64,000 nucleotides of DNA from a virus, in the IMG/VR virus record IMGVR_UViG_3300008448_000036, positions 17,533 to 81,532 of that record; one strand, 5' to 3'. Under the pieces are notes generated by a model, which saw nothing but the letters and a program-made list of their open reading frames with translations, did not search any database and was not told where the DNA came from. Below are positions 23,709-32,035 of this stretch, in pieces. Both the position numbers and the translations under genes were made by a program. How positions within the stretch are numbered: the stretch's first letter is position 1; every line of letters starts with the position of its first letter.

Positions 23709-24536
23709 CTATTTCTGTATTTGCGAACTAGATGCTGTGATTATACAGTAATTTTGTTCCGACTTTGTAGAGTGTATTATATACGAAATTTTAATACTGT
23801 CAACAGTTTTCTTTTTTAGGTGATTTTTTATTTCTTTATAAATTTTTCCATCTGTTTTTAATTGTTCTTCATTAATAAAGAAATAATAACATTTAAAGTC
23901 TACATTCTCTAGTTTATAAAAAAGTTTTTCATTATCATCTTCAAGTGTATATGCACCATACGTACTAATACAAGATATATCTTTTGGTGGAGTAAAATTA
24001 TCTACTACAGCTGGTCTTCTACCAGACATATCTAATCCATAAATGGTTCGAAATATAGTGTTATTTATCTCTTTAAAGTGATTTATCACGGGAACATCCC
24101 CATTTATTTCTTCAATACACAAATTATCAATTAATATTAATGATCTAAACATTCCAGATCTTGCATATTCTTGTAATACATTAAAAACTACTTTTTCATG
24201 TAAGATGTTTTTTATCAACATTGGCTCTGGTCTTACATATACCACAAAAACATTTTTTCTATCTCTTAGATGATAAAGAACTTTTAAAGATGCAGCACTT
24301 ATATTTCCACCACCACCTATAAATATCATTATATTTGAATGACAATCTTTTAAAAAGTTTGAAACATCTGGAAAATCTTGCTCACATTTTTCTGGGTCGT
24401 CATATTTGGGTACAGAGAAACAGTTTGGTCCTTCTATCTCTGAATCAATTAATTTAATCTGATAAGATGGATCATTTAGATCTTCATATAATTCTGCTAT
24501 ATTACACCCAGCTTGTCCTAATCCTATAATTGTCAT
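23709..24536 (-). CDS. Tubulin/FtsZ-superfamily-like protein
   Basis: The 275-residue protein begins MTIIGLGQAGCNIAELYEDL, matching the first strand and T1 loop of FtsZ/tubulin (GxGGxGxN). Residues 70-84 (IMIFIGGGGNISAAS) sit where the GGGTGTG nucleotide signature should be, but are altered. VRPEPMLIKN, a helix and LILIDN follow, as in the FtsZ TRPF...N region. It may bind nucleotide weakly or not at all. PhuZ tubulins centre phage DNA in jumbo phages; here the gene lies between a polymerase and SSB, so a replication role is also possible. Start has AAGG upstream. Confidence 0.6.
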   Translation of the reverse strand: MTIIGLGQAGCNIAELYEDLNDPSYQIKLIDSEIEGPNCFSVPKYDDPEKCEQDFPDVSNFLKDCHSNIMIFIGGGGNISAASLKVLYHLRDRKNVFVVYVRPEPMLIKNILHEKVVFNVLQEYARSGMFRSLILIDNLCIEEINGDVPVINHFKEINNTIFRTIYGLDMSGRRPAVVDNFTPPKDISCISTYGAYTLEDDNEKLFYKLENVDFKCYYFFINEEQLKTDGKIYKEIKNHLKKKTVDSIKISYIIHSTKSEQNYCIITASSSQIQK

Positions 24537-24537
24537 A

Positions 24538-25746
24538 TTATACCTTAAGTTTTAATTTTTTCATGTCGCCGTAATTTTTACCAGCTTTTACATTTACTAT
24601 AAATTTTCCGAATTGGGTATCTTGTACTATTTGTACAAGATCAATAATATATTTTTTTTCGTCGTCACTAACATCAAATACAGCTTCATCGTGTAATAAA
24701 AATGCTACAAAAGATTTTTTATTTTCTAAGAAATCATCAGTTTTTATAATTTGTCTATGGAATAGATCAATAAAAGTACTTTGATTTATATATGGAATAG
24801 CATGATGTTCATCACTTTCAATTTTTCTTCCATAAATTGTTTTAACGTGAGTACCATCCCAATGATTATTTCTTAATTCTTCTTTTTTGAAGATACTATC
24901 TAATCCATCAGAATATTGTAAAGCATAAGGATTGCTTGAACCATAAAGCCATGAAATTACGGCATCTTTTGCTTCAGATCTAGATATAGAAGTGTTAAAA
25001 ACATCTCGATTTATCATATCATAAACATCTTCATCTGGTTGTTTTCCACCCACAAGGCCAATTGCTGTTCTTAATTCAGCAGCATTGATATCAAATGATA
25101 CAAACCAATCATTTTGTGGTTTCAATACGTTACGATAAGCTTTTGGAAAATTTTGTATTGGAAAACTTTTACGATTTGTAGATATTCTTCCCGTTACAGC
25201 ACCAAACATATTGTAAGAAATATATTTTGTAATATTTAAAAATCTTCTGTAGTAGGAAAGATCTTTATCTTTTTCAATATTTTTCTTCATTAGTTCATAA
25301 TCTAAATTTAGATCTCTATATCTAATATCCGTAAGAAGCTCATTAAATCTTCTATAAAATTCATATTCTGCGGGACGAGAGTAAGTATTTAGTACGTGTT
25401 CTGTAACTTTATTTTTCACTTCACAGTATTCAATTAAAAAATTTTTAGGAGTTAGATCAAAAAAACAATTTTCTGATAAAGAAACTTTGGCTTCTACAAA
25501 AGAAGAGATAAAGGCTTTCATACGATTAGAAATTTTTTGCCAATCTTCTTTTAAGTAATCTGGTACTACATTTTCTATTTTTTGTCCCTGTGCATAAATT
25601 TGTGCATATTCTATATTTTTATTTTTTAAATATGGTGAATATGACCATGTTTTTGTTAAGTCGTCAGGTATGGTTTTAAAATTTAACTCATTATTACAAT
25701 ATATCCCTACGCATTCTTTTTTATCGTCTAAAGTTTGAAAAATCAT
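24538..25746 (-). CDS. Short family A (Pol I-like) DNA polymerase
   Basis: The 402-residue protein carries the full set of Pol I palm/fingers motifs: TGRIST...FPIQNFPKAYRNVL (185-207), motif A FDINAAELRTAI with Asp219, Glu224 and Arg226 (compare DYSQIELR), motif B RSEAKDAVISWLYG (Arg256, Lys260, Tyr268), an AIPYINQSTFIDLF counterpart of NxPIQGTAAD, and motif C LLHDEAVFDV (Asp353, Glu354). There is no 3'-5' or 5'-3' exonuclease domain. Active-site acids are present, so DNA synthesis is likely. A second polymerase beside the family C enzyme suggests a repair, translesion or gap-filling role. It abuts the tubulin-like gene. Confidence 0.8.
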   Translation of the reverse strand: MIFQTLDDKKECVGIYCNNELNFKTIPDDLTKTWSYSPYLKNKNIEYAQIYAQGQKIENVVPDYLKEDWQKISNRMKAFISSFVEAKVSLSENCFFDLTPKNFLIEYCEVKNKVTEHVLNTYSRPAEYEFYRRFNELLTDIRYRDLNLDYELMKKNIEKDKDLSYYRRFLNITKYISYNMFGAVTGRISTNRKSFPIQNFPKAYRNVLKPQNDWFVSFDINAAELRTAIGLVGGKQPDEDVYDMINRDVFNTSISRSEAKDAVISWLYGSSNPYALQYSDGLDSIFKKEELRNNHWDGTHVKTIYGRKIESDEHHAIPYINQSTFIDLFHRQIIKTDDFLENKKSFVAFLLHDEAVFDVSDDEKKYIIDLVQIVQDTQFGKFIVNVKAGKNYGDMKKLKLKV

Positions 25747-25752
25747 TTTTCC

Positions 25753-27063
25753 TCACGGTGCAAATCTGATAATTTTTTCTTCTTGCTCACCCGGTGGAAG
25801 ATTTATAACATCTTCAAATTTTGAAGTAAAGTACTCTTTTTTTAGTAAAATATTTTTGTATCCATTAAATATTCTATTTGTCTCAAAGACAGCTTTTTCT
25901 AATCCATATGAATTAGAAATATTTTTTATTTTTTTTTGTAATAAATATAGTTGTTCATCATTTAATTTAGATTTGTTAGATGATGCTCTTAAAAATACAT
26001 ATAATTCTAACCATTTTTCTAAAGGATTTGCTCTATAGTATTCTTCTATTGTTAGGTTTTCTCTTTTAAATGTTTTTATTTCTTCGCCGCATCTTGTAGG
26101 AGATATATCCACATATTCTGGTTTTTCACTTACCAACTTTTTATATATTCTAATATAGGATTCTCTAAGATAGAACAAATCATATTCATAAGATTTTATA
26201 AACTGCTTCTTAAAGGTGTCTTCCGTGTTTGAAAGATTATATTTTTTCATGTATGGAACCATATTACTGGATCCTATGTTTGCTATTAATCTCCAAGGAG
26301 CGTTTCTATCTATAAAAAATCCATATCTTTGGGCGGATTGTACGAAAAATTCAAAGTTTTTATCATTTAGATATTTTCTACATTTAACTAAATCATCTGT
26401 AAAATCATCAACAGCTACTTCAACAACTAATCCACTTATATTTGGTGATGCATATCTGGAAAGAATAAAATCACTAAAAACTATTGAAGAATTTTCATCA
26501 TAGTTTATCATATATTTTGTTAATATCTTAGTAAAGTCATTAAAATTTTTAATCTTATTAGAATCTATATTTTCAACAAATTTATCTCTAAAGACATAAT
26601 ACAACTTATAAATAAATTGATCAAACTCAAAAGTTGGAGAAGACCAGCCTACAACTGGCGCTAGATTACTATATGGACCCTCTCTAGATAGGTTTGTTAA
26701 GATGTTGCAGCTTTTATTAAAGTAATCTGCCATATCTTCAAAAGCGTCAACAACAAAATTCATTGCAAATAAATTTTTTGGAGTATTACTAAATTTTTTT
26801 ATAAAAGAGTTTTCTTGAAAATCTACATCATTTATTCTCGAAGAAGGTGATTTTCCTATCTTCTTACCAGTAAATACACTATCAGATTTATCATCAATTC
26901 TTCCATAGAATGGTTTATCTACTGTTAAATCTATATGCGGAGATAAAATATAATTATGAGGAGCTTCCAGTGGAATAGGCATAACTCTAGTGTCGTATGC
27001 TTTTCTGTTTCTAAATGATTTTAGGGCATTTTGAGAATTATTTCCTCTTGAATAAAAAGCCAT
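25753..27063 (-). CDS. Probable virion (tail/baseplate) protein
   Basis: The 436-residue protein begins MAFYSRGNNSQNALKSFRNR and has YILSPHIDLTVDKPFYGRID early on, followed by a Tyr/Phe/Asn-rich helical body and a short IIRFAP end. No enzymatic motif is visible. It is the last gene of the tail module, just before the PolA-like gene, with tail proteins on its other side, so I infer a tail or baseplate component. Confidence 0.55.
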   Translation of the reverse strand: MAFYSRGNNSQNALKSFRNRKAYDTRVMPIPLEAPHNYILSPHIDLTVDKPFYGRIDDKSDSVFTGKKIGKSPSSRINDVDFQENSFIKKFSNTPKNLFAMNFVVDAFEDMADYFNKSCNILTNLSREGPYSNLAPVVGWSSPTFEFDQFIYKLYYVFRDKFVENIDSNKIKNFNDFTKILTKYMINYDENSSIVFSDFILSRYASPNISGLVVEVAVDDFTDDLVKCRKYLNDKNFEFFVQSAQRYGFFIDRNAPWRLIANIGSSNMVPYMKKYNLSNTEDTFKKQFIKSYEYDLFYLRESYIRIYKKLVSEKPEYVDISPTRCGEEIKTFKRENLTIEEYYRANPLEKWLELYVFLRASSNKSKLNDEQLYLLQKKIKNISNSYGLEKAVFETNRIFNGYKNILLKKEYFTSKFEDVINLPPGEQEEKIIRFAP

Positions 27064-27074
27064 ATAATTATCTC

Positions 27075-29678
27075 CTACTTCTTACCGTACTTTTTAGCTC
27101 TTAATTGTTCAATAGTCATTCTATGAACAGGGGTATTAATTAATCTTCCATAGTTTACAAATCTTGCATCTAACTTACTTGTTATTTCACCTCTAGCAAC
27201 ATGCGTGTCTGTTTTTAAAATCATATATACACCACCTAATCCTATTTGACTTGCAAGCTGTTTAACGGCTTGAGATGGATTAGTTTTAGAATAAAATATT
27301 GGATTTATAATAACTAAATCTCCCGGCCTAAAAAAACAAGGACCGTACATATCTATATCACTGTTATAGACACCTCTAAACATACCAGGGATATTTCCTC
27401 CTTCATTTACAATTCTAGCCTCTCTAACACCTGGTATATCTTCTGCTTTATAAGATATTTTTCTAAGTAGTCCAACATTAGATCCAACTGTGAAAGTAAA
27501 TAATCCTTTTTCATCATTTCCTGCAAGATCTGTAGTATCAATATCATCTTTATGAAGAGCAGGTATGTATATAAATATAATGTTAGAAGTTTTTCCAACG
27601 CCTTCAGTACCTACACCTCTAACGTGCTCATCTGATCCATTAATTGCATTTTTTAATAATGTGGTAGAAATAAAATCTTCTGGGTGGTAATTTGTTAAAA
27701 AATCACCAACCTTAGAACTTACAGAAGAAGCTAAAATTCTTGGTGATGAATTTTCTGTTCCGTGTAATCTAGTTCCAAAAACTCCAATTATAGATAGTCT
27801 AGCAAGATCTAAAATATCTGTCAAGAACTGTTTCAGAGTCCACTCTAAAATACCAGCCTGTACAATTTTTTCCCAAAACCACTTATTAAAAAACTCCAGA
27901 GAAATTGGCAAATATCCAATGTTATGACTATAAAATTTTATACCTGGATCTGTATTAGCTTTTGTAGCAGTAGCAGATCTTAACATGCTTTGATCTGAAT
28001 TATGCATACTTTCAATAAATTGTTGATAAGAACCGGCAGTTGGAACTATAACATCACCTATAAAAAGGTATATATCATCAAATTTTAAATCAGTACCAAG
28101 TTGTTTAGAACATAACTCAATTAAATCTTGTAGAAACATAAAATTTATTGTAGTAGGGGCAGCTTCGGCACCAAGTGCTTCGTTTGTGGGAATTCTTGTA
28201 TCAGTTGGAGTAACGGAGGCAGGCCCAGTACCCTCTGAATTTCTATCATTTTGAGCATCAGGCGGTTTTTTTGCTTCTGCAGCAACTTGAGCTTCGCGAG
28301 CATTTTGAAACGCCATAGATCCAACTAGCTTACCGATAGAAGCCGCTAGTGATTCTTCAGTTCCTAGAGTATTATAAGTAAATTCTGATGGTTGACTATC
28401 AGCTCTTTGAGCTTTTCTAGCTTCACTACCATCTACGTCTATTTCATTCCTAGAATCACTTAAGCCTAACTCTGCGGGCGTATATGTAATAGATCTTATA
28501 ATTTTTCCACTATAAAGTCCAAAAGTAAATGCTTGCCATATACTTAAGCCTAAATCTCTTTTTTCTGTATCTGCTGCTTCATCTAATTCTTTTGCTTTCT
28601 TTTTACCCGCTTCTTCGACTTGTTGTTCGGATTTTCCTGAATCTTTTGCATCTTGTTTAGCTTTATCTATTAATTTTTGTCTATCTTTCTTTTTTAATTT
28701 ATAAGATTGAACTTTTGCTCTTGTTTCTGGACTGTTGGTTAGTATGTTAGATTCTGATAAAATTAATGTACTCTCTACCGCTCCGTGATAATCTATAGTA
28801 ACATCTATAGTTTGATTATCATTAAAAGATATATCATGCCTTACAGGATATAAAAATAACATATTTGTAGTATCATCAATGGCATCTTGTAGTTGTTTTG
28901 CAAAAACCTTAAGAGATGTCTGTCCTGATTCAACATTAAAGACGTTATGTCCTGTATTACCAAGTAAATCAATTATTTGAGCATAAGAGAGAGGCATATA
29001 GCCAACTTTTACTTTAATTCTATAATAGTGAGGATCACTTCTTAGCGCACTGTTAAATAAATCAGAATAGTAGAATACAGTTTCTTGTCCGTCTTTATTT
29101 CTTAATCTTCTTGGTTCCAACAAAGAGTCTATTGATTGAAACTTTAATTTTAATTTTGCTGTAATTGCTGAATTTGCCTCTGCTTGATTTTGTCCTATAT
29201 ATTGATAATCAAAAGAAACTATGTTAGCTAAATCTATTGTTCCTTTCCTGTTTGCACTCAATACATCATCAGCATCTTCATTTCCACCAACTCTATGAAT
29301 TCCATGATCAAAAGGAATTCTAAATATTTCTTCAAATGTATGTCCGCCTCTATTTGCAATTCCGTTTGGATAATCAACTTTATAAAGCTCTAATCTTGGT
29401 TGAAGTGCAGCTAAAATATTTGGTGGAATTTTTCTTAATGTAGTTATATTTTCGCCTTTACTTAAGGCAGAGATTAAACCTGCATTACCTTTTCCATCGT
29501 TTCCTGTTTTTCTAACTCTTCTACCAAGAGCAGCATAACCAGGTCTTCGATCTAACATCAAATCCCCAGCTGCCGCAGCTTTTTGTAATATTGCAGGTAA
29601 TCTATAGATAAGATAATGTTGATAATCTTGTACTAAAGCTTCATAACCCTGTGGTGTATTAATTTCTACTACTGCCAT
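27075..29678 (-). CDS. Large tail/baseplate protein, hub-like
   Basis: The 867-residue protein has an N-terminal region (IPPNILAALQPRLELYKVDY), a Lys/Glu helical linker near residues 325-375, a Gln/Ala-rich middle, and a C-terminal part with LRKISYKAEDIPGVREARI, PGDLVIINPIFY and GGVYMILKTD. That C-terminal pattern recalls baseplate hub or late-control proteins of contractile tails, where residues near the end contact the central spike. The family is not certain. It follows the LysM baseplate gene directly. Confidence 0.55.
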   Translation of the reverse strand: MAVVEINTPQGYEALVQDYQHYLIYRLPAILQKAAAAGDLMLDRRPGYAALGRRVRKTGNDGKGNAGLISALSKGENITTLRKIPPNILAALQPRLELYKVDYPNGIANRGGHTFEEIFRIPFDHGIHRVGGNEDADDVLSANRKGTIDLANIVSFDYQYIGQNQAEANSAITAKLKLKFQSIDSLLEPRRLRNKDGQETVFYYSDLFNSALRSDPHYYRIKVKVGYMPLSYAQIIDLLGNTGHNVFNVESGQTSLKVFAKQLQDAIDDTTNMLFLYPVRHDISFNDNQTIDVTIDYHGAVESTLILSESNILTNSPETRAKVQSYKLKKKDRQKLIDKAKQDAKDSGKSEQQVEEAGKKKAKELDEAADTEKRDLGLSIWQAFTFGLYSGKIIRSITYTPAELGLSDSRNEIDVDGSEARKAQRADSQPSEFTYNTLGTEESLAASIGKLVGSMAFQNAREAQVAAEAKKPPDAQNDRNSEGTGPASVTPTDTRIPTNEALGAEAAPTTINFMFLQDLIELCSKQLGTDLKFDDIYLFIGDVIVPTAGSYQQFIESMHNSDQSMLRSATATKANTDPGIKFYSHNIGYLPISLEFFNKWFWEKIVQAGILEWTLKQFLTDILDLARLSIIGVFGTRLHGTENSSPRILASSVSSKVGDFLTNYHPEDFISTTLLKNAINGSDEHVRGVGTEGVGKTSNIIFIYIPALHKDDIDTTDLAGNDEKGLFTFTVGSNVGLLRKISYKAEDIPGVREARIVNEGGNIPGMFRGVYNSDIDMYGPCFFRPGDLVIINPIFYSKTNPSQAVKQLASQIGLGGVYMILKTDTHVARGEITSKLDARFVNYGRLINTPVHRMTIEQLRAKKYGKK

Positions 29679-29680
29679 TT

Positions 29681-30022
29681 TTACCCTCTATCTTTTACCA
29701 TGAACGATACAAACAATTCTAAATCTATAGGTATTTTTATCATATCTCCAACTTTTATTAAAGTTTCGCAACCTATTTTATTAAAAGTTAATATCATCCA
29801 CCAATTTTCAGCGCCACCTGCATACTTTTCGGCAATTTTATAAATTCTATCTCCAACTCCCCAAATATATTCTCTGTATGCTATCTGGTTTATTTCTTTT
29901 TCAGTTGGATAAACAATAGTTTTAGTCCCATAATATTCTATATGCTTAGTTGATCTTTCTTCTAACATATTACTATATTCATCTGTGTCGTTTATTAAAA
30001 TTCTTCTTCCTGAATGTCTCAT
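29681..30022 (-). CDS. LysM-domain baseplate wedge protein (gp53-like)
   Basis: The 113-residue protein includes IVYPTEKEINQIAYREYIWG then VGDRIYKIAEKYAGG, ENWWMILTFNKIGC and KVGDMIKIP, the pattern of a LysM fold preceded by a wedge segment, as in T4 gp53 and its short marine-phage equivalents. Such proteins clamp baseplate wedges around the hub rather than digest peptidoglycan. It lies between the two large baseplate proteins. Confidence 0.75.
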   Translation of the reverse strand: MRHSGRRILINDTDEYSNMLEERSTKHIEYYGTKTIVYPTEKEINQIAYREYIWGVGDRIYKIAEKYAGGAENWWMILTFNKIGCETLIKVGDMIKIPIDLELFVSFMVKDRG

Positions 30023-30032
30023 TAGCTTCTCC

Positions 30033-32027
30033 TTATCTCCTTAATATATTAAAATGATAAGGAAACATTACATTTGTATTAAAAGTATGTCCCCCACCGG
30101 CCTTAACTTCTGCAGCTTCTGCACTTGAATCTAAGTCATTATCACCAACTGTGCTTACATGATAACCAAGCCTGTGAGTGTGTAATATATTTAATTCTAA
30201 AGATATCTTAAATGATTGAAAACCTATCATATCTGGTCTAGAAATTGTAGCAGCGGTTACACCAGTATTTGAATGAAAGTGAAAAATAGGAGAATTCATA
30301 TCTGGCTCATATTTTACTGATGGTATGTAACATAATAGTCCGTCCCTATCACTTTTTGGATCTGTATTATCTATTAAATTATTAAATCTTACCTGCATTA
30401 GAGGTGGAGATGAAATACTATATACTTGTAAACCAGCTGAAAGTGTATATGTTGGGTACATGTAGGTCATCAATTTTGAAAGTTTTTGATGATTGATATA
30501 ACCCTCATTATGACTAGCAGCAGGAACACTAAAACTTACATTAATTTTTCTAGATGTTCCCTTATATTGTGCAGTTGGATCCATCCTACCAAAAACTTTT
30601 TCCGATGACCATTCTGCATCAACGCTATCAGAAAAACTTTCTATAAATGCTCTAAATGCAACCTTTTTTCCTGTTGCAATGTGAGTAAAAGCTATTTGAA
30701 GATTTGGTCCTTCAGCATTTGTTCTTGTTTTAGAAGCTGCTCCCGGCGCTTCTCCTATTAATAAATTTTGTTGTCTTCTTGCTTCTCTTAAAGCTGCTAA
30801 TTCTCTTCCGAGAGCCTCTCTTTCTGCAAGGTTACTAGCTCCTTTTATTCTGGCTTTTAATAGATCTTCTGCTGCATCTAATCTTTTAGTTCTTTCTTCT
30901 TTTGTTTCACCTTGATACGCAAATCCAGCTGCCTCTAATAATCTTACTTGTCTATCAGTTAATCTTGCAGATGTTGGTTCAGCTTTTACCGCAGCAAGAA
31001 CTTCAGCCTTGTCAAAACCAGCTACAGAAGGGTTAGAAGGATCAGAAGCAGCAGCAGCTTGTGCTGTGCCGGCTCTTCTTGCTCTTGTTTCTGCTACGGC
31101 TGCATCTTGTGCTGCCTTTATTGCTTCAGCATCAGCTTTTGCCTGTGCATCTCCAGCATCTAAATTTACTTCTCTTCCTGACGCTCTTTGCTCGGCTGCA
31201 TATTTTTCTGCAGCGGCTTTTCGCGCTGCCTGTTCTTCTAATACTGCTTCAGCAGCAGTTGCTTGTCTAATTTCTATTGCTAGTCTTGTTTGCTCATCGT
31301 CTAAATTGGGGTTTCTTCCGGCAGCTTTTTCTTCTAGAACAAATTCTTCTGCTGCTTCTTTTCTAGCTGCATCAACTTCCGCTTTTGCTCTAAAATCGCT
31401 AGCAGCTTTTTCACCAGCGGCTCGAAGCCTTTTTTGAGATTCTTCTTCTTTTAGAACGTCTTCTGGTTTTTTACCAGCTGCTTTAGCTTCTGCATTTATT
31501 ACTTCTTCTTCTGCCTTTGTAGCCTCAGTTCTAGCAGTTTTTTCTCCTATTGCGCGTCTACCAGCTTGTGCTTCGGCTAGATCTTCAGTAGCATCTCTAG
31601 CACCTTGACTAGCACTACCTAATACTTCAGTAGCTACTCTTTCTGCCTCTCTCCTTGCTTGAGCAGCTGCTAATTGATCTCCACTCTTTTCTGCGGCTTC
31701 AGCAGCTTGTTCGGCTTCTCTTATTCTTGCAGCATCTTCTCTTGATATTTTTTTTCCATTAATAACAACGGAACCATCATCTAGTTCTGGTGGAGTGGGA
31801 GCATCAGTTTTCACTTCAACTTTTTTTTCTGCCTTTTTACCTGCGTCCTTACTGCCTTTTTTACCCTCTTTACCACTACCCTTTCCTGATCCCTTACCAG
31901 ATCCACTACCTGTTTTACTCGATGCTTTTCCACCACCAGTCTTAGCAGCTGGTTTAGCTTCCGTTTTAGCAGCCGGCTGACCTGGAGATTTAATTGGTTC
32001 TGCGTGTGATGTTCCGTTGTGTGCCAT
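30033..32027 (-). CDS. Virion structural protein with long Ala/Glu coiled coil
   Basis: The 664-residue protein has a Lys/Gly/Ser/Pro-rich start (1-70), a very long Ala/Glu/Arg helix (about 85-430) broken by repeats such as AAEKYAAEQRASGREVNLD and AEEFVLEEKAAGRNPNLD, and a folded C-terminal domain (430-664). The latter contains KVAFRAFIESFSDSVDAEWS, VFGRMDPTAQYKGTSRKINV and a final MFPYHFNILRR. A domain of this type recurs in tail proteins of large phages. The helix could form a fibre or a rod joined to the baseplate. Confidence 0.6.
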   Translation of the reverse strand: MAHNGTSHAEPIKSPGQPAAKTEAKPAAKTGGGKASSKTGSGSGKGSGKGSGKEGKKGSKDAGKKAEKKVEVKTDAPTPPELDDGSVVINGKKISREDAARIREAEQAAEAAEKSGDQLAAAQARREAERVATEVLGSASQGARDATEDLAEAQAGRRAIGEKTARTEATKAEEEVINAEAKAAGKKPEDVLKEEESQKRLRAAGEKAASDFRAKAEVDAARKEAAEEFVLEEKAAGRNPNLDDEQTRLAIEIRQATAAEAVLEEQAARKAAAEKYAAEQRASGREVNLDAGDAQAKADAEAIKAAQDAAVAETRARRAGTAQAAAASDPSNPSVAGFDKAEVLAAVKAEPTSARLTDRQVRLLEAAGFAYQGETKEERTKRLDAAEDLLKARIKGASNLAEREALGRELAALREARRQQNLLIGEAPGAASKTRTNAEGPNLQIAFTHIATGKKVAFRAFIESFSDSVDAEWSSEKVFGRMDPTAQYKGTSRKINVSFSVPAASHNEGYINHQKLSKLMTYMYPTYTLSAGLQVYSISSPPLMQVRFNNLIDNTDPKSDRDGLLCYIPSVKYEPDMNSPIFHFHSNTGVTAATISRPDMIGFQSFKISLELNILHTHRLGYHVSTVGDNDLDSSAEAAEVKAGGGHTFNTNVMFPYHFNILRR

Positions 32028-32035
32028 TTTTTATC

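Noticed and set aside
31009-31437. Long plus-strand frame opposite the Ala-rich coiled-coil protein
   Set aside because: It is the mirror of GCA/GCT/GAA-rich codons on the minus strand, has no ribosome site and gives a Ser/Ala-rich sequence without a family. Same reasoning for 44800-45096, 55259-55549 and other plus-strand frames.
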